Shown: positions 1-8,864 of the stretch, piece by piece
Numbering within the stretch: the stretch's first letter is position 1
How the letters are laid out: every line of letters begins with the position of its first letter
Notes under the pieces: generated by a model
What the model saw: the letters and a program-made list of their open reading frames with translations, nothing else
Databases searched by the model: none
What the model was told of the DNA's origin: nothing
Assembly: GCA_015060765.1 (NCBI GenBank)
Contig: SUXW01000001.1
Location: 1 to 64,000, forward strand
DNA from: Bacteroides sp.
GTDB taxonomy: Bacteria; Bacteroidota; Bacteroidia; Bacteroidales; Bacteroidaceae
Reading direction: 5' to 3'
DNA length: 64,000 nucleotides
Position numbers and translations under genes: made by a program

Positions 1-100
1 CTTTTACAACACCGGTAGCAGTCTGCGCGAAAGCAACCGCGCACACCATACTCAACAACATAGTTGAGAAGGCTTTTCTTGCCATTTCTTTTAGATTCAT
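1..100 (-). CDS. SusC-type TonB-dependent transporter, N-terminal fragment
   Basis: Only the first 33 codons lie in the window; the gene continues past the left edge. The fragment has a basic start, a hydrophobic signal peptide ending in AFAQ, then TATGVVK. That layout (signal peptide, AQ cleavage, first strand of a carboxypeptidase-like regulatory domain) is typical of SusC/RagA outer-membrane proteins. Start could be the ATG at 100 or the in-frame ATG at 85. It is divergent from the pectin operon at 244, so it may be the transporter of the same pectin locus; that is inference. Other secreted proteins can start this way, so the family call is moderate. Confidence 0.6.
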   Translation of the reverse strand, partial: MNLKEMARKAFSTMLLSMVCAVAFAQTATGVVK

Positions 101-210
101 AAATGTGTTTTTTATAGTTATTAATTAGTGTAGGATAGAGTCCTACGGGAACTTTGCGTTTGTATGAAAAAATGTATATCTTATAGAATGAAAATTTAGT
201 ATAGTTTTAT

Positions 211-218
211 TATCTTTG
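211..218 (+). promoter_or_regulatory. Bacteroidales -7 promoter element for the first pectin operon
   Basis: TATCTTTG matches the TAnnTTTG element of the Bacteroidales primary sigma factor, 25 bp before the start codon at 244. No strong -33 TTTG is visible. Further upstream, 130-146 holds a small perfect inverted repeat, GTAGGA-TAGAG-TCCTAC, between the divergent genes. Confidence 0.55.
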
Positions 219-243
219 TCGGGTACAGTTAAATCATGATACT

Positions 244-2778
244 ATGAAACGGATATTCTTATTTTGCGGACTAATATGTTGCGCTATATATGCTTGTGCG
301 CAGATTTTGAACTATCAAACTATAGATCCGGCTAATCCCATCAAATTAGGTGAAGGACGCTTTTATTATCAAGGTGAGGAAGTGGTGCTGGGACCGAAGT
401 GCTTCTTTATTGACGGACAGCTCTCTGATGAGGCGGTAGAAAATGAGTCTTACATTTTTAATGATTTCAACGAGGCGGCAGCTCATTTTACAGAAGGAAC
501 GGAAGCGGAGCCCATGAAGGTATATATTGCTCCTTATGTCTATTGGATTGACGATCCGGATGATCCTGAAATTAAAAGGGGAAAGAATGGACGTGAACCG
601 TTCGGGCTAGTGGTGAAATGCCCTTATCTGCATCTGATTGGCTTGAATCCGAATCCTCGGAATACGGTGCTGGCTTCGCAACGGGGACAGACGCAAGGAG
701 CTGTAGGCAACTTTACCATGTTCGATTTTTGGGGAGATGGTATGGTGGTGAAGAACTTGACAATGGGCAACTATTGTAATGTGGATTTGGAATATCCTTT
801 GCGGAAGGAACTGGGTAGAAAAAAACGAAATTCGGCCATTACACAGGCTCATGTGGCGTATTGTCATGGAGACAAGATTTATGCAGAGAATGTTCATTTC
901 ATCAGTCGGTTGAACATGAGTCCGTTGAGCGGCTCCAGACGCATTCTGTTCAATAAGTGCCACATGGAAAGTACGGATGATGCATTGGCGGGTACGGGTG
1001 TGTATTTGGATTGTACGCTTCATTTCTATGGCCAGAAACCTTTCTGGCGGAGTGATATGGGGGGAGCGGTTTTCTTGAATTGCGATTTCTATGTAAAGCA
1101 TGATGAGGAACGACAATATTTCTGTAAGGCGGTGGGACCGCTGAGTATCGTGGATTGCCGATATCATACCGCCAAATCGGTTTATGCAGGATGGACGCAT
1201 GAACCTACCGACTGGTTGCGTTGCTATCAGTACAACGTGAAAATGAATGGACAGCCTTATGTGATTGGGGCTGACAAACCTTACAATACGGTATGCATGG
1301 ATTGGTTGAACCAACGGAATGCCTATCGGGTAGAAGTGGATGGTAAGGTGGTGTATAATACTTACAATTTGTTGAGGGGAGAAGATGATTGGGACCCGAT
1401 GCAGGTAAAGGATGTCATTCTGAAAGCGGGTAAAAAACAGAAACGGGACTATACGAACATGGCTACTTGTCTGGCGGTTCGTCCTTTGAAGGCATCGATC
1501 CAAACGGGACAAGGTGACGTTACATTGAAGGCGGAGGTAAAAAGGCATTGCAATTACCCGTTGAATAACGTGCCGGTCCGTTGGAGAGTCCAACCGGGAT
1601 ATGAAAAGGATGTGAAACTGTCGGTAACGGAAGGCTATGAATGTGTGGTGACTCCTCTTAATTCTGACGATGAAACCAAGCATTTTGCGGTTATCGCTTC
1701 GACAGAAGATGGGTTGGAATGTGCTACAGAACTGACGGTAGCTCCGAATTTTGTAGAGGCTCCTGCCTTTGTTACTGTGCCTAAAATGAAAATCGGTAAG
1801 GGGAAAGCGGAATTGTTATATGAATTGGATTTACAAGGACGGGCCGATGAGTCGTTGATTACTTGGTATCGTTGCTTCGATAAAGAAGGGAAGGATGCTA
1901 TCCCGGTGGCCGTTTCCCGCTTGAACGAACCGGAGTATTCTTATTCTCTGAAGAAGGAGGATGTGGGGTATTACTTGATGGCTACGGTAGCACCCAAGCA
2001 TCTTCGTTGTTTGCCCGGCGAAGTGTACAAAGTGGTATCCAAGTCGCCTATAAAGAAGGGACAGGTGGTTCAGACACGTATCTTTGAAACGGATTTCCAG
2101 AATTTCCCGGTTAAGAACCAACCTCGGATTCTTCCTGGCTTTTGGACAATGGACGGTTACAAACCGTTGGATACTTCTGAATACGATTGGAAGGTGGACA
2201 TGAGCAAGGATTATTGGGTGTATGGACCGGGTATGAACGGTTCGCTTGGAACGGGATTGTTGCAGGATCAGAAGGGCGCCCGAATGCTTTATACTCCTTT
2301 GGATGGTAAGTATGGTGATATGGAGATTGTGCTGAATGTGGATGCAAGCAAAACGGCCGGACAAGGTTTCGGTAGTGCTACAGCCCAATACCTGGATCTG
2401 TATATCAAGTTTGATACCCGGACGCTGACGGGATACGCATTGCGTGTTATCCGTACAACGAAGTACAGTAATGCGGTGGATTTTTATCTGGTGAAATATG
2501 AAAAAGGAAAGACAACGGCTATAACGGAGCCGGTATCGTCTACTTGCTATCGTACGGATTGCACCATCACTTTGAAGGCTATTGGCAATAAACTGACCGC
2601 TCATGCGGAGACAACAACTCCGTTGCCTGCTCCGGTTACGGATCCTAACTTGAAACTTGTTGTGGATTTGGAAGCCGATATTGAATCGAATGCCTTTGGC
2701 GGCACGGGTGTCCAGCATACGGGCTCGTGCGGAGAGAGTACGACCATGTTGCATCGCATGAAAGTGGAATGGAAATGA
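244..2778 (+). CDS. Large secreted beta-helix protein related to pectinesterases
   Basis: Predicted secreted 844-residue protein with a signal peptide ending near ACAQ. Residues about 90-400 look like a right-handed parallel beta-helix of the pectinesterase/pectate lyase kind, with repeated short strands (VKNLTM, YAENVHF, FNKCHM, FLNCDF). Residues about 415-620 look like two Ig-like domains. The C-terminal 220 residues resemble a concanavalin/LamG-like domain. A segment DDALAGTGVYLDC followed by HFYG lines up by eye with the CE8 catalytic region (QDT ... VDFIFG), but the nucleophile Asp position reads His. It may bind pectin or have a changed activity. It is first in an operon, 25 bp before a CE8 lipoprotein, which supports a role in pectin use. 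I do not recognise a named family. Confidence 0.6.
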   Translation: MKRIFLFCGLICCAIYACAQILNYQTIDPANPIKLGEGRFYYQGEEVVLGPKCFFIDGQLSDEAVENESYIFNDFNEAAAHFTEGTEAEPMKVYIAPYVYWIDDPDDPEIKRGKNGREPFGLVVKCPYLHLIGLNPNPRNTVLASQRGQTQGAVGNFTMFDFWGDGMVVKNLTMGNYCNVDLEYPLRKELGRKKRNSAITQAHVAYCHGDKIYAENVHFISRLNMSPLSGSRRILFNKCHMESTDDALAGTGVYLDCTLHFYGQKPFWRSDMGGAVFLNCDFYVKHDEERQYFCKAVGPLSIVDCRYHTAKSVYAGWTHEPTDWLRCYQYNVKMNGQPYVIGADKPYNTVCMDWLNQRNAYRVEVDGKVVYNTYNLLRGEDDWDPMQVKDVILKAGKKQKRDYTNMATCLAVRPLKASIQTGQGDVTLKAEVKRHCNYPLNNVPVRWRVQPGYEKDVKLSVTEGYECVVTPLNSDDETKHFAVIASTEDGLECATELTVAPNFVEAPAFVTVPKMKIGKGKAELLYELDLQGRADESLITWYRCFDKEGKDAIPVAVSRLNEPEYSYSLKKEDVGYYLMATVAPKHLRCLPGEVYKVVSKSPIKKGQVVQTRIFETDFQNFPVKNQPRILPGFWTMDGYKPLDTSEYDWKVDMSKDYWVYGPGMNGSLGTGLLQDQKGARMLYTPLDGKYGDMEIVLNVDASKTAGQGFGSATAQYLDLYIKFDTRTLTGYALRVIRTTKYSNAVDFYLVKYEKGKTTAITEPVSSTCYRTDCTITLKAIGNKLTAHAETTTPLPAPVTDPNLKLVVDLEADIESNAFGGTGVQHTGSCGESTTMLHRMKVEWK

Positions 2779-2803
2779 TTGTTGACTGTTTAATCTATAA
2801 AGT

Positions 2804-4327
2804 ATGAAAAATTGGTATTTGTTGGCGGCTTTGCCGTTTATGGCAGCTTGTAATCAAGCTCCTCCTGTAAATGCGGAACTGTTTCCGCTTGCTGGTGCAG
2901 AGAATGTGAATCCAGATACACATCTGGTTCTGACCTTTTCGGAGGCACCAGTGGTAGGTGATTCGGGTATGGTACGTATTTTCGATGCGGAAACCCACGA
3001 ATTAATCGATAGTTTGGATTTAAGTATTCCTGCCGGTCCGACGAAGAGCCGTACTTATGGGCCGGAATGTGATTATACTAAAGTCCCTTATGATTATACA
3101 CGCGACAGGATGCCTACCAATAAGGATACTCGTCCGGGGACTCCTTCCGGTACAGCTGAACCGACTCCTCCGGAATATCAGTTGAATATTATCGGTGGAT
3201 TTACCGATGCGTTCCATTTTTATCCTATTATAACAAAAGGGAATGTAGCTACCATTTATCCGCATAATAACATGCTGGAATATGGTAAGGAATACTATGT
3301 AACGATAGACAAAGGGGTGATCAATGTGCCGGACGGTAGTTTTGAAGGAATAGCTAAAGAACATCGGTGGATGTTTGAAACCAAGAAAGAAGCTCCTGTA
3401 GCGATGGATACGTTGGTGGTTGATGCAACGGGTAACGGTGACTTCAATACGGTACAGGGTGCACTCGACTTTATTCCGGATTTCAGTAGCGAACAGACGG
3501 TAATCTTGGTTCGTCCGGGCGATTATGAAGAACTGGTTTATGCACGTAACAAATCGAATGTGAAGATTAAAGGAGCAGGAATGGATCAGACTAAAGTGCA
3601 TTATGCCAATAATGAGGTGTTCAATCCGCATCCGTTGACGGTGAAGACCAATGAATGGCCAGGTACTTTCCCATCCCGTCGTGCTGCGTTTATGTTGGAC
3701 AATTGCCATGATGTGGTATTGGAAGATATTACCATAGCAACCGATTTACGTGGCCAGGCTGAAGGACTGTTGTTGAATGGCGATAGAATTGCATTGTATA
3801 GGGTGCATATCATCGGTTCGGGCGATGCTTTGCAGGCCAACGGAACCATCTATATGGAAGCTTGTGAAATGGACGGCGGTGGAGATACCATTTTGGGACG
3901 CGGAAGCTTGTTTGCCTATCGTTCCAATTTCAGAAATGAAGGTGGACCTTTCTCATGGGTTAGAAATACGGCCGGTCACCATGGCGATGTCTTTGTGGAA
4001 TGTACGTTCTCTACATCTAACGGTAGAATGGCGGATTATGGACGTACGCATACCAATCACGGAACCAGTTATCCGGATGCAGAATTTGTTCTGATTAATT
4101 GTAAAGTGAAGAACATTATTCCAGAAGGTTGGAGCTCCATTGGCGAAAAGACAGCGAAAATGTATGAATTCCAGACTCGTGATATGGATACGGATGAGTT
4201 GGTGGATGTGTCTAAAAGACATGCTTATTCCAAACAATTGGATGCAGTGAAAGATGCTGCGATGATAGCTGACTATCAGAATCCGGCGTTTGTCCTGAAG
4301 GGATGGATGCCGATGAGGATTGAATGA
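2804..4327 (+). CDS. Pectin methylesterase-like lipoprotein (CE8 family) with N-terminal Ig-like domain
   Basis: Predicted outer-membrane lipoprotein of 507 residues; the lipobox is FMAAC near residue 16. Residues about 25-195 resemble a bacterial Ig-like (Big_5) domain, with the typical VNPDTHLVLTFSEA start. From about residue 200 the protein is a pectinesterase beta-helix, opening with VVDATGNGDFNTVQGALDFI. CE8 enzymes remove methyl groups from homogalacturonan, preparing it for pectate lyases. The usual motifs are divergent: GSGDAL in place of GNQDTL, and GGGDTILG in place of GTVDFIFG. Both Asp residues are kept, while the usual RPW arginine is unclear. The gene probably shares the promoter of the beta-helix gene before it and ends at a strong terminator. 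Activity is likely but not certain because of the divergence. Confidence 0.78.
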   Translation: MKNWYLLAALPFMAACNQAPPVNAELFPLAGAENVNPDTHLVLTFSEAPVVGDSGMVRIFDAETHELIDSLDLSIPAGPTKSRTYGPECDYTKVPYDYTRDRMPTNKDTRPGTPSGTAEPTPPEYQLNIIGGFTDAFHFYPIITKGNVATIYPHNNMLEYGKEYYVTIDKGVINVPDGSFEGIAKEHRWMFETKKEAPVAMDTLVVDATGNGDFNTVQGALDFIPDFSSEQTVILVRPGDYEELVYARNKSNVKIKGAGMDQTKVHYANNEVFNPHPLTVKTNEWPGTFPSRRAAFMLDNCHDVVLEDITIATDLRGQAEGLLLNGDRIALYRVHIIGSGDALQANGTIYMEACEMDGGGDTILGRGSLFAYRSNFRNEGGPFSWVRNTAGHHGDVFVECTFSTSNGRMADYGRTHTNHGTSYPDAEFVLINCKVKNIIPEGWSSIGEKTAKMYEFQTRDMDTDELVDVSKRHAYSKQLDAVKDAAMIADYQNPAFVLKGWMPMRIE

Positions 4328-4344
4328 TTCTCTTATGCATAAAT

Positions 4345-4376
4345 AAGCCCCAAAGTTTTTCCAAACTTTGGGGCTT
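4345..4376. terminator. Bidirectional terminator between convergent pectin genes
   Basis: Perfect 14-bp inverted repeat (AAGCCCCAAAGTTT, loop TTCC, then its complement). It lies 18 bp after the CE8 gene and 23 bp after the stop of the oppositely oriented cupin gene, so it can end transcripts from both sides. Confidence 0.85.
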
Positions 4377-4398
4377 ACTTCAAATTCACCGCTTCTTT

Positions 4399-4875
4399 TT
4401 ATTTCTTCAAAAAGTCTTCACGCATAGGAGCGAAGCAGTCGATCAAAATTCCCGGTTCGATGCAAACGCAACCATGCAATACATCGGGCTTCATATAAAG
4501 ACCGTCGCCTGCTGATACAATCTTGGTTTCATCACCTACTGTAAATTCAAACTTTCCGCTGGCTACATAAGTGGTTTGAGTATGAGGGTGAGTGTGTGGA
4601 GTACCTACCGCACCGGCTTTCTCAAATTTAACTTTTACCAACATGACATCGTCGTTGTAACCCAATATCTGGCGTACTACATTTTCGCCGGCTGGTTCCC
4701 ATTGTACATCGTTTTCATAAACGAATGTTGCGCTTTCTGCTTTCATAGTCTTAACTTCTGTTTTTTCTTCGTTTTCACATACTTGTTTGTTCTCTGCCTT
4801 GGGTGCACAGCTTCCTAAATACAAAGGAGCGGTCAATGCACAAAGCATGAATAGGTTCATTAAGTTCTTTTTCAT
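4399..4875 (-). CDS. KdgF-like cupin lipoprotein, unsaturated uronate processing
   Basis: A 158-residue protein with a lipoprotein signal (lipobox LGSC, Cys near residue 23) followed by a charged linker and one cupin barrel. The metal-binding motif PHTHPHTQTTYVASGKFEF is clear, with a second cupin motif near MKPDVLHG. This matches the KdgF family, which speeds the opening of 4,5-unsaturated galacturonate, the product of pectate lyases and unsaturated glucuronyl hydrolases. The family and the pectin context agree. The predicted lipoprotein location is notable, since the KdgF enzymes I know of act in the cytoplasm. A general cupin without this activity remains possible. It is monocistronic, with its own promoter, convergent with the CE8 gene. 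Confidence 0.72.
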   Translation of the reverse strand: MKKNLMNLFMLCALTAPLYLGSCAPKAENKQVCENEEKTEVKTMKAESATFVYENDVQWEPAGENVVRQILGYNDDVMLVKVKFEKAGAVGTPHTHPHTQTTYVASGKFEFTVGDETKIVSAGDGLYMKPDVLHGCVCIEPGILIDCFAPMREDFLKK

Positions 4876-4911
4876 GATGCTTTCTTTTTTGAGTTATTGA
4901 TTAATTTTTTT

Positions 4912-4919
4912 CAAATATA
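4912..4919 (-). promoter_or_regulatory. -7 promoter element for the cupin gene
   Basis: On the minus strand this reads TATATTTG, matching TAnnTTTG, 37 bp upstream of the start codon at 4875. It points away from the promoter at 5006 for the PL10 operon, so the two lie divergently in a 178-bp gap. Confidence 0.6.
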
Positions 4920-5005
4920 AGCATAAAAGTTGAACTTTGAACGCATATATTAATTTTTACACGTAAAAAAACAATTATTTTCATGTGAGAGTAAGGGAAA
5001 AAGGT

Positions 5006-5013
5006 TATATTTG
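5006..5013 (+). promoter_or_regulatory. -7 promoter element for the PL10-to-S9 operon
   Basis: TATATTTG matches TAnnTTTG, 41 bp before the start codon at 5054. No later promoter match was noticed before 17436 and the five genes overlap or nearly touch, so this probably drives the whole 12-kb operon, including its regulator. Confidence 0.6.
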
Positions 5014-5053
5014 TTGTATGTAACGATTTTCTTCTATAATAAATCTATCGAAT

Positions 5054-6673
5054 ATGAAAAACACAAGGAAAGAAAAAGGGGTAAAGTCCCTTATGTTTGC
5101 TTTGGTAATGATGCTTTCAATGAGCATGTTTGCGGGTAATAACAAGAAATTGGATGAACAAGTGCTGAAAACCATGAAGACTGCAACGCAGTTCATGATG
5201 GATAAAGTAAGTTATAACGGTGGGTTTGTCTGGAACTATCTACCGGATATGTCGCGTTCTTGGGGGGAACTCGAAGCAAAGCGTACCATGGCGTGGATCC
5301 AACCTCCCGGTACTCCGTCTGTAGGACATTTGTTATTGGATGTGTACCACGCTACCGGTGATGAATATTATTACGAAGCGGCCAAAAAAGTGGCGAATGC
5401 TCTGATTTGGGGACAACAGGAATGTGGCGGTTGGAATTATGTATTTGATTTCGCTGGCGAGAACTCATTGAAGGAATGGTATGCTACAATAGGAAAGAAT
5501 GCATGGCGCCTGGAAGAATTCCAACATTATTATGGCAATGCTACTTATGATGATGGAGGTACCATGTTGGCTGCCAAGTTTCTGTTGAGAATGTATGTGG
5601 AAAAGAACGATCCGGTGTTCCGCCCTGCTTTGGATAAATGTATCCAGTTTGTATTGGAAAGCCAATATCCGGTGGGAGGCTGGCCTCAACGCTATCCGTT
5701 GATGTACGACCACCCCTTTAAAGGCAACAAGGACTATTCTTCATTCATCACATTGAATGACGATGTAATTCCTGAAGCGACAGAGTTCTTGATGCAGTGC
5801 TATCAGGCTTTGGGTATACCCGGATTGAAAGAACCGGTGCTTCGAGCCATGTACTTGATTATCACATTGCAACAGGGGGCACCTTATGCGGGATGGGCCG
5901 ACCAATATTTTGTGGATGACTTGAAACCGGCTCATGGACGTTCGTATGAACCTCGTAGTGTGAATACAGGAACGACAGTTGCAATGATCCGTTTGTTGAT
6001 GAACTATTATAGATTGACAGGAGATACCCGTTTCTTGTCGGGAATACCGAATGCCATTGATTTCTTGGAATCTGTCAAGATTCCGGCAGAAGACGCGGTC
6101 AAATGGCGTAGACAACCAAGAAATGCGGAAGAATTTCTGGTTCCTCGTTTCGTTCATCCGGAAACAGGAAAACCGCAATATGTCCACCGAAAAGGTAGCA
6201 ACGTGGTGAATGGTACTTATTACATAGACCAGAATATTGAAAATACAATAGCTCACTATAGCTCTGTCTATACAGTGAACCCTTCTGCTTTGCGGAGAAG
6301 TCTGGAAGAAGTGAAGAAAATTCCGATGGAAGAATTGGTTGCTAATTCTCCTTTCGCTCAAAATGACTTGGTAGCATTGGACAAATATTATACGCGTTCA
6401 CGTGGTGTCGGCAATGAAAAGATGATAAAGGAACTGATCGCTGCTTTGAATGAAGATGGTTACTGGCCTTCTCCGTTGAAAAATATGTCTAATGTCTATA
6501 AACCATGTAAAGATGAACCGGCCAGTGAATCTGCCGATTATGTTACAACAATGGTAGGCGATGAATACGATACTTCCTGTTATTATGCTACCGAAGAGAT
6601 ACCTTGTATTTCGGTGGGCTTGTATATTCAGAATATGATTCAATTGGCTCGTTTTTTAGATAGAGATGAATAA
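5054..6673 (+). CDS. Pectate lyase-like protein, PL10 type
   Basis: A secreted 539-residue protein with a signal peptide ending near residue 28 (SMFAG). The mature part is helical with the repeated barrel motifs of the pectic acid lyase family (PL10): GGWPQRYP, then ITLNDDVIPE, then a repeat region with PYAGWADQY and ARxYEPRS-like segments (HGRSYEPRS). PL10 enzymes cut de-esterified homogalacturonan by beta-elimination. The C-terminal 100 residues do not match anything I recognise. The protein is longer than a minimal PL10 domain. It overlaps the next gene, another PL10 protein, by 8 bp. Family confidence is good; activity is inferred. Confidence 0.75.
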   Translation: MKNTRKEKGVKSLMFALVMMLSMSMFAGNNKKLDEQVLKTMKTATQFMMDKVSYNGGFVWNYLPDMSRSWGELEAKRTMAWIQPPGTPSVGHLLLDVYHATGDEYYYEAAKKVANALIWGQQECGGWNYVFDFAGENSLKEWYATIGKNAWRLEEFQHYYGNATYDDGGTMLAAKFLLRMYVEKNDPVFRPALDKCIQFVLESQYPVGGWPQRYPLMYDHPFKGNKDYSSFITLNDDVIPEATEFLMQCYQALGIPGLKEPVLRAMYLIITLQQGAPYAGWADQYFVDDLKPAHGRSYEPRSVNTGTTVAMIRLLMNYYRLTGDTRFLSGIPNAIDFLESVKIPAEDAVKWRRQPRNAEEFLVPRFVHPETGKPQYVHRKGSNVVNGTYYIDQNIENTIAHYSSVYTVNPSALRRSLEEVKKIPMEELVANSPFAQNDLVALDKYYTRSRGVGNEKMIKELIAALNEDGYWPSPLKNMSNVYKPCKDEPASESADYVTTMVGDEYDTSCYYATEEIPCISVGLYIQNMIQLARFLDRDE

Positions 6674-8858
6674 ACTGGCAATATGTTTGGCCTTGTGCCT
6701 TGGAATGGGTATACAACAGGCAGGAGCCCAAAAGGGAATTCCTGCCTTGGATGGATTCCATGATGGTATTCATCATTGGAATTTGGAACATAAGGAAAGG
6801 ACTTACCAACGTTATGTTCCAGAACAATATCGTGAAATAGCCGATAATCTGATCGCTTATCAGAATGAGGATGGTGGCTGGCCTAAAAATATAGATTGGT
6901 TGGGTGTGCTACCTACCGATTCCGTTAAAGCGGCATTGAAGGAAAGTTATCGTAGAAGTACGCTGGACAATCGGAATACCTTTCCTCAGATAGAATATTT
7001 GGGGGACGTGTATGTGTTGACTAAGTCGGACAAATATCGGCAAGCTGTCTTGAAGGGCTTGAATTATTTGTTGAAGACCCAAAAACCGAATGGTAGCTGG
7101 AGGGGATGGGATGTGGATGCCATCACTTTTAATGATGAAGTAACGACGGGCTCTTTGGAACTTTTTCTGAAAATCAAACAGGGGGATAGTAGTTTCGCAT
7201 GGCTGGACGATTCGATGAAAAGGAGAATTTTTGAAGCTTTTGATAGAGGAATCGATTTGATTTTGAAATGTCAGTATGTTCAGAATGGAGTGAAGACGGC
7301 ATGGGGACAACAGCATGATCATGTTACTTTTTTGCCGACTAAAGCCCGTTCGTATGAACTTCCTTCGTTGACGGCCAATGAAAGTTGCTGCATTATTGCC
7401 TTGTTGATGGATATACCTCATCCGACAAAGGAAATAGTGGAAGCCGTAAAAACGGCTGTAGCATGGCTGAAGAAGGTGCAGATAAAAGGAATTCGTGTGG
7501 AAAAGGTGGCTTTGCCGGAGGATAAGATTATCAACCATGAATATCCTTATGACAAAGTTGTCAAAAAGGACAAGAAAGCCAAACCTATTTGGGCACGTTT
7601 CTATGAGTTGGCAGACAATACACCTTTTATGTGTACCCGTTCCGGACAAAAGGTATGGAAACTGGAAGATGTCAACGCTGAAAGAAGAATTGGCTATGAA
7701 TGGTATGGCTATTGGCCGGAAAAGATCTTTAAAAGATATGACCAATGGCTGAAGAAAGCGGAAATGGCGCTTCGCTATGATGGGCATGAAGTGCTGAATA
7801 CAATGCCTTCCTTTTACAGACAGTTGAAGGAAAGTCTGACTTTCCCGATGGCATGGGGCAATTCTACCGTAAGTGATTTTACGCATTGGAGAAATGATGC
7901 CAGGAAGGTCTTGCTTGAGTGTATGCAACCGGCTCCTCCTGTTGCCGATTTTTCCATGGAAGTATTGGATGTGGAACAGCGGAATGGGTATCTTGCCAAA
8001 AAAATTCTGTTCAATGTTTCTGCTTATTCGCGCGTTCCGGCTTATATGTTAGTGCCCGAAGGAAAAGGACCTTTCCCGGCAGTGCTGTTGTTGCACGATC
8101 ACGGGGCTCATTTCTCAATTGGAAAGGAAAAGATGGTTCGTCCGTTTGGTGTGAACGATATCTTGATGGCGGATGCCGATGAATGGGCAGAGAAGTGTTA
8201 TGACAGCCAGTATGTAGGTGATTATTTGGCGGCCAATGGATATGTCGTATTGGCTGTAGATGCCTTGTTCTGGGGAGAAAGGGGACGAAGAGAAGGTATT
8301 AGTTATGATGCCCAACAGGCTTTAGCTTCGAATTTGATGCAAATGGGAATGTCGTGGGGATCTTTAATTGCTTGGGATGACATTCGGAGTGCGGAATTCC
8401 TGGCGACTTTACCGGAAGTGGATAAAGATAAAATTGGTGCAATGGGTTTCTCGATGGGTGCTCATCGTGCATGGATGCTTAGTGCTGCAACGGATGTGGT
8501 AAAAGCGACTGCAGCAGTCTGCTGGATGAATACTACCGAATATTTGATGACGCTGACCAACAATCAGAATAAAGGGGGATCGGCTTATTCCATGATTATA
8601 CCGGGAATACGTAATTATTTGGATTATCCTCATGTGGCTTCTATCGCTTGTCCGAAACCGATGTTGTTTGTGAATGGAGCGAAGGACAAATTGTTCCCCA
8701 TACAGGGAGTGGAAGATGCTTTCCGCTGTATGCGAGAGGTCTGGAAAAGTCAGTCGGCCGATACAAAGTTGGTAACCAAGGTGTATGACTTGCCCCATTT
8801 CTGTAGCAAGGAAATACAGAAGGACATTTTATTATTCATGAATCATAATTTAAAATAA
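6666..8858 (+). CDS. Fusion of PL10 pectate lyase and alpha/beta-hydrolase esterase
   Basis: A 730-residue secreted protein (signal peptide ending in AGAQ, residue 22). Residues about 50-370 form a PL10 pectate lyase domain: NEDGGWPKNIDW, then WDVDAITFNDEV, then KARSYELPS and WARFYEL. Residues about 400-730 form an alpha/beta-hydrolase of the acetyl-xylan-esterase/dienelactone-hydrolase kind. Its nucleophile elbow is GFSMGA (Ser about 596), with a likely acid in NGAKDKLFP and His in DLPHFC. The esterase could remove methyl or acetyl groups from the pectin that the lyase domain cuts, so one polypeptide would couple both steps. CE19, a methylesterase family with this fold, is one possible home, but I cannot prove it. 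The start overlaps the upstream PL10 gene by 8 bp and the next gene begins 6 bp after the stop. Confidence 0.8.
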   Translation: MNKLAICLALCLGMGIQQAGAQKGIPALDGFHDGIHHWNLEHKERTYQRYVPEQYREIADNLIAYQNEDGGWPKNIDWLGVLPTDSVKAALKESYRRSTLDNRNTFPQIEYLGDVYVLTKSDKYRQAVLKGLNYLLKTQKPNGSWRGWDVDAITFNDEVTTGSLELFLKIKQGDSSFAWLDDSMKRRIFEAFDRGIDLILKCQYVQNGVKTAWGQQHDHVTFLPTKARSYELPSLTANESCCIIALLMDIPHPTKEIVEAVKTAVAWLKKVQIKGIRVEKVALPEDKIINHEYPYDKVVKKDKKAKPIWARFYELADNTPFMCTRSGQKVWKLEDVNAERRIGYEWYGYWPEKIFKRYDQWLKKAEMALRYDGHEVLNTMPSFYRQLKESLTFPMAWGNSTVSDFTHWRNDARKVLLECMQPAPPVADFSMEVLDVEQRNGYLAKKILFNVSAYSRVPAYMLVPEGKGPFPAVLLLHDHGAHFSIGKEKMVRPFGVNDILMADADEWAEKCYDSQYVGDYLAANGYVVLAVDALFWGERGRREGISYDAQQALASNLMQMGMSWGSLIAWDDIRSAEFLATLPEVDKDKIGAMGFSMGAHRAWMLSAATDVVKATAAVCWMNTTEYLMTLTNNQNKGGSAYSMIIPGIRNYLDYPHVASIACPKPMLFVNGAKDKLFPIQGVEDAFRCMREVWKSQSADTKLVTKVYDLPHFCSKEIQKDILLFMNHNLK

Positions 8859-8864
8859 TACTAG

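Noticed and set aside
130-146. Small inverted repeat considered as an invertible promoter
   Set aside because: The arms are only six bases with a five-base spacer and no promoter lies between them, too short for a phase-variable promoter of the Bacteroides type.
607-1683. Long minus-strand open frame opposite the beta-helix gene (about 358 codons)
   Set aside because: Its product is rich in His, Ile and Arg with no family features, and it lies fully opposite a gene with clear secretion and fold signals. It is a codon-use shadow.
6909-7928. Long minus-strand open frame opposite the PL10-esterase gene (about 339 codons)
   Set aside because: It has no promoter, domain or signal, and the opposite strand codes for well-marked enzyme motifs.
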